Origin: Ruminococcaceae bacterium UBA3323
GTDB lineage: Bacteria; Bacillota; Clostridia; Oscillospirales; Acutalibacteraceae
Assembly (NCBI GenBank): GCA_002361935.1
Contig: DESD01000039.1
Span: forward strand, 17,709-30,364
Direction of reading: 5' to 3'
Length of the DNA stretch: 12,656 nucleotides
Positions 5,822 to 12,656 of this stretch are shown here, in pieces. The position numbers were made by a program, and so were the translations under genes. Every line of letters starts with the position of its first letter. Within the stretch, counting starts at the first letter, position 1. The notes under the pieces were generated by a model. That model ran no database searches. It worked only from the letters and a program-made list of their open reading frames with translations, and was not told where the DNA came from.

Positions 5822-7127
5822 TTTGTTTGACAGAATTAATGCTGAAAATTTTATTTCCGAAAATGATGTTATTCTTATAGCACTTTCGGGTGGAGCAGAT
5901 TCCGTATTTCTGACCGAATATTTGAAATCTGTAAAAGATAAATATTCTTTAACTCTTAAAGCCGCTCATATTGAGCATGGTATAAGAGGGCTGGAGAGTT
6001 TAAGCGATTGCCGATTTGTAGAAGAATACTGTAAAAATAGCGGTATAGAATGCTTTACCCTTCACATAAATGCGCCTGAAGAAGCAAAACAGGCGGGTAC
6101 AGGCATTGAAGAATACAGCAGAAACAGAAGGTATGCATTTTTCAATTCTATAGACTGCGATAAAATAGCAACGGCTCATACCTTGTCGGATAATATTGAA
6201 ACACTTGTATTCCGGCTTATCAGAGGAACTTCCGTAAAAGGGCTTTGCGGTATTCCGCCTGTCAGAGAAAAAATTATCAGACCGCTTTTGGATTTATCCG
6301 GTGAAGAAATAAGAAATTATCTTGACGAAAACAATATAAGCTATTGCATTGATTCAACAAACGAATGCAATGAATACAGCAGAAATCACATCCGAAACAA
6401 CATTATTCCGCTTTTTTCTAAATTGAATGAAAGCTATGAAACATCTTTTAAAAGGCTTTTTGAAAGCCTGAATGAGGATAATGATTTTTTGGAATCTGAA
6501 GCAAACAACTGTTTTGACAAAGTATTTAACAATAATGCAATTGATATAAATGCTTTAGTCAGCTATCACATTTCTGTTATCAAAAGGGTTATAATAAAGT
6601 ATTTTGCCAAGAATAATATTTCTTTGAATGAATTTAAAATCAACGGAATTCTTAATCTGCTGAATCATTCGGGAAGAATGCAGATAAGCGGCGGCATTTA
6701 TGCCGTTTCCCATAAAAATCTTCTGCGAATCGTAAATTATGACAATCAAATAAAAAACTGCAAATTTGTTCTTTCAAAAGAAGTATGCAGCTTTAATGAA
6801 TTTTTAAATAAATGTGAATTATGCGGCAAAAAGTTTGATTTTTACTGCGACTGTGATAAAATAGTTGGCAGTATTGCAGTTCGTCCAAGACAGAGCGGAG
6901 ATAAAATTTCCCCTGCAAACAGAGGCTGCACAAAATCATTGAAAAAGCTTTTTAATGAGCTTAAAATCCCTGCAGAAATCAGGGATTTTGTACCCGTTAT
7001 AACAGATGATAACGGTATTATCGGCATTTACGGATATTGTGTTGATGAAAGAGTAAAAGTAACTGACTCAACAAAGAATGTTTTAATCCTGAATGCTGAC
7101 CTTGTCTACACGGAGGATAATCTTTAA
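5811..7127 (+). CDS. tilS: tRNA(Ile)-lysidine synthase
   Basis: TilS joins lysine to cytidine 34 of the CAU-anticodon isoleucine tRNA with ATP, making it read AUA; the enzyme is essential in most bacteria. The 438-residue protein carries the PP-loop 'SGGADS' at 26-31, 'AAHIEHGIRG' (51-60), 'ATAHTLSDNIETLVFRLIRG' (120-139), 'GLCGIPP' (144-150), 'IIRPLLDLS' and 'SRNHIRNNIIP' (190-200). The C-terminal substrate-binding region, with 'VRPRQSGDKISP' and 'KKLFNELKIP', is complete. The start ATG 5811 lies inside the end of dnaB and lacks a good ribosome binding site, which fits translation coupled to dnaB termination. A later TTG at 5823 is an alternative. Its stop overlaps the ftsH start by one base. 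Confidence 0.95.
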   Translation: MKTDLFDRINAENFISENDVILIALSGGADSVFLTEYLKSVKDKYSLTLKAAHIEHGIRGLESLSDCRFVEEYCKNSGIECFTLHINAPEEAKQAGTGIEEYSRNRRYAFFNSIDCDKIATAHTLSDNIETLVFRLIRGTSVKGLCGIPPVREKIIRPLLDLSGEEIRNYLDENNISYCIDSTNECNEYSRNHIRNNIIPLFSKLNESYETSFKRLFESLNEDNDFLESEANNCFDKVFNNNAIDINALVSYHISVIKRVIIKYFAKNNISLNEFKINGILNLLNHSGRMQISGGIYAVSHKNLLRIVNYDNQIKNCKFVLSKEVCSFNEFLNKCELCGKKFDFYCDCDKIVGSIAVRPRQSGDKISPANRGCTKSLKKLFNELKIPAEIRDFVPVITDDNGIIGIYGYCVDERVKVTDSTKNVLILNADLVYTEDNL

Positions 7128-9190
7128 TGAATAAAAACATATCAAGGAATGCTAAATCAATTATTATTTGCTTAATTACCTTCAGTCTTTTTCTGACGGC
7201 TTTCTATTTTCTGAATAACGGTGATAAGCAGGAACTTAAATACAGTGAAATCGTCAGTATGTTTAAAAACAATGAGGTTCAGACCTTTGAACTTGACTTG
7301 ACAACCGGAGCAATGGTTTACAATACTTTTAAAGATCCAAAAACTCCGAAGAAGTACAATGTTAAAAGTGTTTCCATATTTCTTGACGATGTCAGAGAAA
7401 GTATAAATGCATATAATGAAGCCAACCCGGATAATCAGATAAGCTTTAACTATAAGGTTACGAATTCAAGAAGCTGGATATTAAGCCTTCTTCCGATTCT
7501 TATTTCTGTTGGCGGATTAATTTTCTTCGGCTGGTTTATTATGAAGAAAATGGGCGATTCAATGAACGGGGAGGCCAGCAGATCCCTTGGCTTCGGAAAA
7601 GTTAAGGCAAAGGTTGCCAATGAAAATAAAGACTCAAAAACCTTTAATGATGTTGCCGGCTGTGATGAAGAAAAAGCCGATCTTGAAGAGCTTGTTGATT
7701 TTCTCAGAGATCCGAATAAATTTACCGAACTTGGTGCAAGAATTCCCAAAGGCGTGCTTCTTGTAGGCCCTCCCGGAACTGGTAAAACGCTTCTTGCCAA
7801 GGCTGTTGCAGGAGAAGCAGGTGTTCCTTTTCTTTCCATTTCCGGATCGGATTTCGTTGAAATGTATGTCGGTGTAGGTGCAAGCCGTGTAAGAGATTTA
7901 TTTAATCAGGCAATGAAAAAAGCGCCTGCCATTGTTTTCATTGATGAAATTGACGCTGTCGGCAGGCACAGAGGAACCGGAATGGGCAACGGCAATGATG
8001 AAAGAGAGCAGACCCTCAATCAGCTTCTTGTTGAAATGGACGGCTTCGGAACAAATACAGGTGTTATTATTATGGCTGCAACAAACCGTCCCGATGTTCT
8101 TGATCCCGCACTTTTAAGACCCGGCCGATTTGACAGACAGATTACTGTAAATAAACCTGATTTAAAGGGCAGAGAGGACATTCTTAAGGTTCATGCAAGA
8201 AATAAGCCGCTTGCTCCTGATGTTGATTTCAGCGATGTTGCTAAAAATACAATCGGTTTTACAGGTGCTGATCTTGAAAATCTTTTGAATGAGGCCGCAT
8301 TACTTGCTGCAAGACGTCAAAAGCACGCTATTAGTGCTGCCGATATTCAAGATTCCAGCACAAAGGTAATGATGGGTGCCGAAAAGAAATCCCATAAATA
8401 CAGTGAAAAGGCTAAAAAGCTTACTGCTTACCACGAAGCAGGACACGCCGTGGTTTCCTATTATCTTGAATACTGCGATCCTGTTCAGGAAATTTCCATT
8501 ATTCCAAGAGGTCTTGGGGCAGGCGGATATACGATGTATCAGCCTCAGGAGGAAAACTATACCTCTAAAAATGAAATGCTCAGTTCGCTTGTTTCTTTAC
8601 TTGGCGGCCGTGTTGCCGAAGAGATTTCACTTGAAGATATTTCAACAGGTGCTTCAAATGACTTGCAGCGTGCAACAGATATCTGCCGTGATATGGTTGC
8701 TAAATATGGTATGAGTGATGATATCGGTCCTGTTGTTTACAGCGACGAAAATCAGGAGGTATTTCTTGGAAGAGATTACGGTCATGTAAACAATTACAGT
8801 GAAGCAACTTCTGCAAGAATTGATGCAGAAATCGAAAGAATGATGCGTAACGCCTATGATTTAACTAAGAATATTCTTACAACACATAATGATAAGCTTG
8901 TTCTTGTTGCCGAAACTCTTTTGGATCGTGAAAAGATTTCCAAAGAAGAATTTGAAGCTCTTATGAAAACAGGTGCACTTCCTGTTGAAGAGGAGAATGA
9001 ACCGAAAAAATCAAATGATGAAAAAACTGAAATTGCTGATGAGAAAGCCGATAAAATAGAAACGGATGTTTCAGAAGATGCCGCTGAAGATACAGTTGAT
9101 GTTGCTGAAGAGTCATCCGATAATGATACGGTTACAGCAGAGGACGTGTCTGAAGAAATCAGCGAAGAAAGCAAAGAAAATAGTGATTAA
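7127..9190 (+). CDS. ftsH: ATP-dependent zinc metalloprotease FtsH
   Basis: FtsH is a membrane-anchored AAA+ protease that extracts and degrades membrane and short-lived cytosolic proteins. In the 687 residues, membrane helices are predicted at about 11-30 and 117-138, with an extracytoplasmic domain between. The AAA module holds Walker A 'GPPGTGKT' (214-221), the pore loop near 'SDFVEMYVGVGASRVRDLF' (241-259), Walker B 'AIVFIDEIDAVG' (268-279), sensor 'AATNRPD' and arginine fingers in 'RPGRFDR' (331-337). The protease domain has 'HEAGH' (436-440) and the third zinc ligand D512 in 'GASNDLQRAT'. Residues 620-687 are an acidic, Ser/Asp/Glu-rich tail of unknown role. GGAGG at 7112-7116 precedes the ATG, which overlaps the tilS stop as TAATG. 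A terminator follows at once. hpt, often placed between tilS and ftsH, is absent. Confidence 0.97.
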   Translation: MNKNISRNAKSIIICLITFSLFLTAFYFLNNGDKQELKYSEIVSMFKNNEVQTFELDLTTGAMVYNTFKDPKTPKKYNVKSVSIFLDDVRESINAYNEANPDNQISFNYKVTNSRSWILSLLPILISVGGLIFFGWFIMKKMGDSMNGEASRSLGFGKVKAKVANENKDSKTFNDVAGCDEEKADLEELVDFLRDPNKFTELGARIPKGVLLVGPPGTGKTLLAKAVAGEAGVPFLSISGSDFVEMYVGVGASRVRDLFNQAMKKAPAIVFIDEIDAVGRHRGTGMGNGNDEREQTLNQLLVEMDGFGTNTGVIIMAATNRPDVLDPALLRPGRFDRQITVNKPDLKGREDILKVHARNKPLAPDVDFSDVAKNTIGFTGADLENLLNEAALLAARRQKHAISAADIQDSSTKVMMGAEKKSHKYSEKAKKLTAYHEAGHAVVSYYLEYCDPVQEISIIPRGLGAGGYTMYQPQEENYTSKNEMLSSLVSLLGGRVAEEISLEDISTGASNDLQRATDICRDMVAKYGMSDDIGPVVYSDENQEVFLGRDYGHVNNYSEATSARIDAEIERMMRNAYDLTKNILTTHNDKLVLVAETLLDREKISKEEFEALMKTGALPVEEENEPKKSNDEKTEIADEKADKIETDVSEDAAEDTVDVAEESSDNDTVTAEDVSEEISEESKENSD

Positions 9191-9198
9191 TTTTAAGG

Positions 9199-9234
9199 GA
9201 GCGGGATAAAATAATCCCGCTCTGTTGTTTTTTT
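9199..9234 (+). terminator. Intrinsic terminator after ftsH
   Basis: A perfect 9-bp stem, GAGCGGGAT (9199-9207) with ATCCCGCTC (9214-9222), encloses a 6-nt loop and is followed by a T-rich tail ending in seven T residues (9228-9234). It begins 9 nt after the ftsH stop and closes the dnaB-tilS-ftsH unit. Confidence 0.92.
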
Positions 9235-9243
9235 GAGCACAAG

Positions 9244-9272
9244 TAGACAAATTTTTATTGTTGTGTTATAAT
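9244..9272 (+). promoter_or_regulatory. Topoisomerase operon promoter P1 (distal)
   Basis: TAGACA at 9244-9249 and TATAAT at 9267-9272 are 17 bases apart, with TG at 9264-9265 giving a full extended -10. Transcription would begin near 9279, inside the left arm of the inverted repeat at 9271-9280, leaving a leader of roughly 75 nt. Confidence 0.6.
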
Positions 9273-9309
9273 TACTAAATCTTGACAAAAATGCAATGTA
9301 TTTAGTAAT
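9271..9309. repeat. Perfect 10-bp inverted repeat across the topoisomerase promoters (candidate operator)
   Basis: ATTACTAAAT at 9271-9280 is the exact reverse complement of ATTTAGTAAT at 9300-9309, with 19 bases between and centres 29 bp apart. The left arm overlaps the end of the P1 -10 and its start site; the right arm overlaps the P2 -10; the P2 -35 lies between. It does not match the Firmicutes LexA box. Binding by a regulator is inferred from position only. Confidence 0.5.
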
Positions 9310-9311
9310 AT
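9282..9311 (+). promoter_or_regulatory. Topoisomerase operon promoter P2 (proximal)
   Basis: A consensus TTGACA at 9282-9287 is followed after 18 bases by TAATAT at 9306-9311. Transcription would start near 9318, giving a leader of about 35 nt with GGAGG at 9343-9347 before the ATG at 9353. Confidence 0.6.
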
Positions 9312-9352
9312 ATATACATTATATTGATACTTAACTTTTTTCGGAGGTTAAA

Positions 9353-11329
9353 ATGGCTAAGAAAAACGAATACGGCAATGATAGTATTAAATCGCTTAAG
9401 GGCGCAGATCGTGTAAGAAAAAGACCGTCTGTTATTTTCGGCTCAAACGATATACTCGGATGCCAGCATTCAATTTTTGAAATAATGTCAAACTCAATAG
9501 ATGAGGCAAGAGAGGGCAGGGGCAACAAAATTGTTGTAACAAAGTTTGAAGACGGCTCCGTTGAAGTGCAGGATTTCGGTGCAGGTATTCCCGTTGATTT
9601 TAACAAAGCTGAAAATGAATACAACTGGAAGCTTCTTTTTTGCGAAATGTATGCAGGCGGCAAATATGATGATGAGGCTGATAACTATGAATATTCACTT
9701 GGTTTAAACGGCCTCGGCTTATGTGCAACCCAGTATGCTTCCGAATATATGGATGCAGAAATTCATGCCAACGGCTATTGCTATACGCTTCATTTTGAAA
9801 AAGGTGAAAATGTCGGAGGATTGCATAAAGAACCTTACAGCAAAAAGGATACGGGTTCAAGAATAAGATGGAAGCCGGATTTAGAGGTGTTTACTGCCAT
9901 AAATGTACCTGCTGAATTTTTTCATGAAACCATGAAAAAACAGGCTATTGTCAATGATGGCATTACATTTATATTTAAAAACCAGGTTGGCACAAAGTTT
10001 GAAACAACCGAATATTGCTATCATAACGGTATCCGTGATTATGTAAAAGAGCTTGCAGGGGATACTGCATTTACTACACCGCAGTATTGGGAATGCGACA
10101 GAGTCGGTAAGGACAGAGAGGATTTAAGCGAATATAAGCTGAAAATCAAAGCCGCTCTTTGCTTTTCTTTAAAAACTCAGCTTAAAGAATATTACCATAA
10201 TTCAAGCTTTCTTGAGCATGGCGGTTCTCCCGAAAAAGCGTTTAAGAGCGCTTTTGTGAATCAGATCAATACTTATCTTAAAGCGAATAATAAGTACACA
10301 AAATCAGATTCTCAGATTAATGTTCAGGATATTGAGGATATACTTATTTTTGTTGTATCTTCTTTTTCCACGCAAACCTCATATGAAAACCAGACCAAGA
10401 AATCCATAACCAATAAATTTATTCAGGATGCCATGACGGATTTCTTCCGCAAACAGCTTGAAGTATATTTTATTGAAAATAAGCTTGAGGCCGAAAAAAT
10501 TGCCGATCAGGTCTTAATCAATATGAGAAGCCGTGTTAAGGCTGAAAACACAAGAAAAAGCTTAAAAAATACGCTTCAGACTAAAATGGATATGACGAAT
10601 CGTATTCAAAAATTTGTTGACTGCCGTTCAAAAGATGTAAATGAAAGAGAAATCTTTATTGTAGAGGGTGACTCGGCACTTGGTGCCTGCAAACAGGCAA
10701 GAGATGCTAACTTTCAGGCAATTATGCCTATAAGAGGTAAAATACTGAACTGTCTTAAATGCGAATACGACAAAATTTTTAAAAGTGAAATTATAACAGA
10801 TTTAATTAAGGTTCTTGGCTGCGGTGTTGAGGTTCGCTCAAAGGCCGCAAAGGGTCTGTCTGAATTTGATATGAATAATTTTCGTTGGAGCAAGGTGCTT
10901 ATTTGTACCGATGCCGATGTAGACGGTTTTCATATCAGAACTCTTGTTTTAACAATGATATACCGTCTTATGCCCCAGCTTATAGAGCAGGGAAAGGTGT
11001 TTATAGATGAATCTCCGCTTTATGAGGTTACCTGTAAGGATCAGACTTATTTTGCATATAATGAAATGGAAATGGACAGGATTAAGGAAGAAATCGGCAA
11101 TCAGAAATATACTGTTCAGCGGTCCAAGGGTCTTGGCGAAAACGAAGCTGATATGATGGCTTTAACAACCATGAATCCTGCTACAAGAAGGCTGATTCTT
11201 GTTACGCCCGATGAGGCTGAAAAAACATCGCAGATTTTTGATTTGCTTCTCGGAGATAATCTTGAGGGAAGAAAACAGTATATTACAGATTTCGGCAATC
11301 TTTATATAGATGCCGCTGATGTCAGTTAA
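9353..11329 (+). CDS. parE: Divergent type IIA topoisomerase subunit B (ParE/GyrB-like)
   Basis: This is the ATPase and TOPRIM subunit of a type IIA topoisomerase, which powers DNA strand passage. The 658 residues hold a GHKL ATPase domain with E43, N47 and D50 in 'FEIMSNSIDEA', the degenerate loop 'DFGAGIP' (74-80, usually D-x-GRGIP), the ATP lid 'GLNGLG' (117-122, usually GLHGVG) and 'QTKK' (347-350, the QTK loop). The TOPRIM domain has 'EGDSA' (438-442), 'DADVDGFHIRT' (520-530) and 'QRSKGLGE' (589-596). It lacks the large TOPRIM insert of enterobacterial GyrB. All catalytic residues remain, so it should be active, but the sequence is far from housekeeping GyrB. E. coli GyrB Arg76 aligns with A77 and Arg136 with A139. 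The symbol parE marks a topo IV-like pair; gyrase activity cannot be excluded. Confidence 0.85.
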   Translation: MAKKNEYGNDSIKSLKGADRVRKRPSVIFGSNDILGCQHSIFEIMSNSIDEAREGRGNKIVVTKFEDGSVEVQDFGAGIPVDFNKAENEYNWKLLFCEMYAGGKYDDEADNYEYSLGLNGLGLCATQYASEYMDAEIHANGYCYTLHFEKGENVGGLHKEPYSKKDTGSRIRWKPDLEVFTAINVPAEFFHETMKKQAIVNDGITFIFKNQVGTKFETTEYCYHNGIRDYVKELAGDTAFTTPQYWECDRVGKDREDLSEYKLKIKAALCFSLKTQLKEYYHNSSFLEHGGSPEKAFKSAFVNQINTYLKANNKYTKSDSQINVQDIEDILIFVVSSFSTQTSYENQTKKSITNKFIQDAMTDFFRKQLEVYFIENKLEAEKIADQVLINMRSRVKAENTRKSLKNTLQTKMDMTNRIQKFVDCRSKDVNEREIFIVEGDSALGACKQARDANFQAIMPIRGKILNCLKCEYDKIFKSEIITDLIKVLGCGVEVRSKAAKGLSEFDMNNFRWSKVLICTDADVDGFHIRTLVLTMIYRLMPQLIEQGKVFIDESPLYEVTCKDQTYFAYNEMEMDRIKEEIGNQKYTVQRSKGLGENEADMMALTTMNPATRRLILVTPDEAEKTSQIFDLLLGDNLEGRKQYITDFGNLYIDAADVS

Positions 11330-11343
11330 GGAGGTAAATTATT

Positions 11344-12656
11344 ATGGCAAGACGAAAAAAGAATACGCCAGATGATAGCAGCGCCCTTAACGAAAATGTG
11401 CATATTGAAAATGCCGGCACAGTAACAAGTGAAATCATTACAAATACATTAATCAATAACTTTATGCCGTACGCAATGAGTGTCATTTTATCCCGTGCCA
11501 TTCCTGAAATAGACGGCTTAAAGCCATCACACAGAAAATTGCTTTATACAATGTATAATATGGGATTGCTTAAGGGCGGTACAATTAAAAGCGCCAATAT
11601 TGTTGGCAGAACCATGCAGCTTAATCCGCACGGTGATGCTTCTATTTATGAAACAATGGTGCGTCTTTCAAGAGGAAACGAATCCCTTTTATATCCTTTT
11701 GTTGAATCAAAGGGCAATTTTGGTAAAGCATATTCAAAAAATATGATGTATGCTGCTTCAAGGTATACCGAAGCAAAGCTTGCACCTATCTGCAAGGAAC
11801 TTTTTGATGACATTGACAAGGATACTGTTGATTTTGTAGATAACTATGACAACACAATGAAAGAGCCGCGCCTTCTTCCTGTAACATTCCCTTCTATTTT
11901 GTGTAATGTTACCACAGGTATTGCTGCAGGTATGGCTTCTTCCATTGCATCTTTTAACCTGAAAGAAATCTGCGAAACAACGATTGCAATTATGAAAAAT
12001 CCCGAGCATGTTGTTTCCGATACTTTGATTGCTCCCGATTTTGTAGGCGGAGGCTATATCCTTTATGATAAGGACGAGCTTGAAAAAATTTATGCAACGG
12101 GCAGAGGCTCTGTTAAAGTTCGTTCTAAATACACTTATGATAAATCCTATAACTGTATTGACATTACGGCAATACCGCCAACCACAACCTCTGAAGCTGT
12201 GATTGACAAGGTTATAGAACTCGTTAAGGCTAATAAGATCAAAGAAATTTCGGATATCCGTGATGAAACGGATTTAAAGGGTCTTAAAATAACGATTGAT
12301 TTAAAAAGAGGCGTTGATCCGGATAAGCTTATGGCAAGGCTCTATAAATCAACACCGCTTGAGGATTCCTTTTCCTGTAATTTTAATGTACTTATTAACG
12401 GCGTTCCGAAGGTAAGGGGAGTCAGAGAACTTCTTGATGAGTGGATAGCATTCAGATTAAACTGTATTAAAAGAAGAATTAATTTCAGTCTTGAAAAAAA
12501 GAGAAAGCAGCTTCATCTTTTAAAAGGTCTTTCCAAAATTCTGCTTGATATTGATAAAGCAATTAAAATTGTAAGGGAAACGGAAAGTGAATCCGAGGTT
12601 GTTCCAAATCTTATGATTGGATTCGGAATTGACGAAATACAGGCTGAATATGTTGC
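11344..12656 (+). CDS. parC: Divergent type IIA topoisomerase subunit A (ParC/GyrA-like), 3' end missing
   Basis: This is the DNA breakage-reunion subunit partnering the upstream ParE-like protein. AAGGAGG at 11328-11334 overlaps that gene's stop codon, and the ATG follows 9 nt later. The window holds 437 residues and ends inside the coiled-coil region after the winged-helix and tower domains; the C-terminal domain that would separate gyrase from topo IV is not visible. Seen are a polar N-terminus (1-25), 'AMSVILSRAIPEIDGLKPSHRKLLYTM' around 44-70 with K60 and H63, 'NPHGDASIYET' (94-104) and the catalytic Y141 after R140 in 'AASRYTEAKL'. The 'KGNFG' segment (123-127) replaces the usual QGNFG, and the residues after it differ from the standard acidic loop. 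The positions of E. coli GyrA Ser83 and Asp87 are A99 and E103. Confidence 0.85.
   Translation, partial: MARRKKNTPDDSSALNENVHIENAGTVTSEIITNTLINNFMPYAMSVILSRAIPEIDGLKPSHRKLLYTMYNMGLLKGGTIKSANIVGRTMQLNPHGDASIYETMVRLSRGNESLLYPFVESKGNFGKAYSKNMMYAASRYTEAKLAPICKELFDDIDKDTVDFVDNYDNTMKEPRLLPVTFPSILCNVTTGIAAGMASSIASFNLKEICETTIAIMKNPEHVVSDTLIAPDFVGGGYILYDKDELEKIYATGRGSVKVRSKYTYDKSYNCIDITAIPPTTTSEAVIDKVIELVKANKIKEISDIRDETDLKGLKITIDLKRGVDPDKLMARLYKSTPLEDSFSCNFNVLINGVPKVRGVRELLDEWIAFRLNCIKRRINFSLEKKRKQLHLLKGLSKILLDIDKAIKIVRETESESEVVPNLMIGFGIDEIQAEYV

Noticed and set aside
7298..7324. TTGACA and TACAAT inside ftsH as an internal promoter
   Set aside because: Spacing is only 15 bases and it lies within coding sequence of a gene that already has a coupled upstream reading.
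8854..9174. Ser-rich open frame on the minus strand over the end of ftsH
   Set aside because: It is the antisense shadow of the acidic, biased tail; no ribosome binding site or family likeness.
11758..12009. Cys-rich open frame on the minus strand inside the topoisomerase A gene
   Set aside because: Antisense to conserved coding sequence and without any supporting signal.
1..12656. Mobile element, CRISPR, toxin-antitoxin or phage defence system
   Set aside because: No transposase, direct-repeat array, terminal repeats or defence-type proteins were seen; codon use and gene content look uniformly chromosomal.

Overview
The window is a chromosomal stretch from an AT-rich, low-GC Gram-positive bacterium, most likely a member of the Clostridia (Oscillospiraceae/Ruminococcaceae-like or a related gut lineage). 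The evidence is RNase J, strong AGGAGG-type ribosome binding sites, consensus sigma-A promoters, the gene set rplI, dnaB, tilS and ftsH, and an acyltransferase-like family typical of Firmicutes. TGA is used as stop. I see no mobile element, CRISPR array, tRNA or rRNA. Ten genes fill nearly the whole window, and the last one runs off the right edge.

Left part (1-1925): a good promoter (10-38) drives a two-gene unit. The first gene encodes a single-pass membrane protein whose outer domain looks ExbD/TolR-like. The second encodes a predicted GNAT-like acyltransferase with a perfect 12-bp hairpin inside its coding region. Facing it, with its 3' end overlapping by 11 nt, is rnhA (RNase HI).

Middle (2008-9234): rnhA and the RNase J gene diverge from a region with a promoter on each strand. 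RNase J is followed closely by rplI (ribosomal protein L9). A 131-nt gap then carries a predicted promoter and a candidate H-type RNA pseudoknot whose second stem abuts the dnaB ribosome binding site. After it come dnaB, tilS and ftsH, overlapping by 11 nt and 1 nt, and a strong intrinsic terminator. This joins genes for RNA decay, translation, replication, tRNA modification and membrane proteolysis. Two genes often found at such junctions in other Firmicutes are absent here: gdpP next to rplI, and hpt between tilS and ftsH.

Right part (9244-12656): two tandem promoter candidates, tied together by a perfect 10-bp inverted repeat, precede a type IIA topoisomerase pair (ParE/GyrB-like, then ParC/GyrA-like, cut by the window). 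The pair keeps its catalytic residues but is divergent. The positions matching the main aminocoumarin contacts in GyrB and the main quinolone contacts in GyrA are all replaced. It is best read as a divergent second topoisomerase (topo IV-like) rather than the housekeeping gyrase.

Most of the window is housekeeping. The parts most worth a second look are the dnaB leader pseudoknot, the topoisomerase promoter/operator and target-site changes, and the ExbD-like membrane protein.
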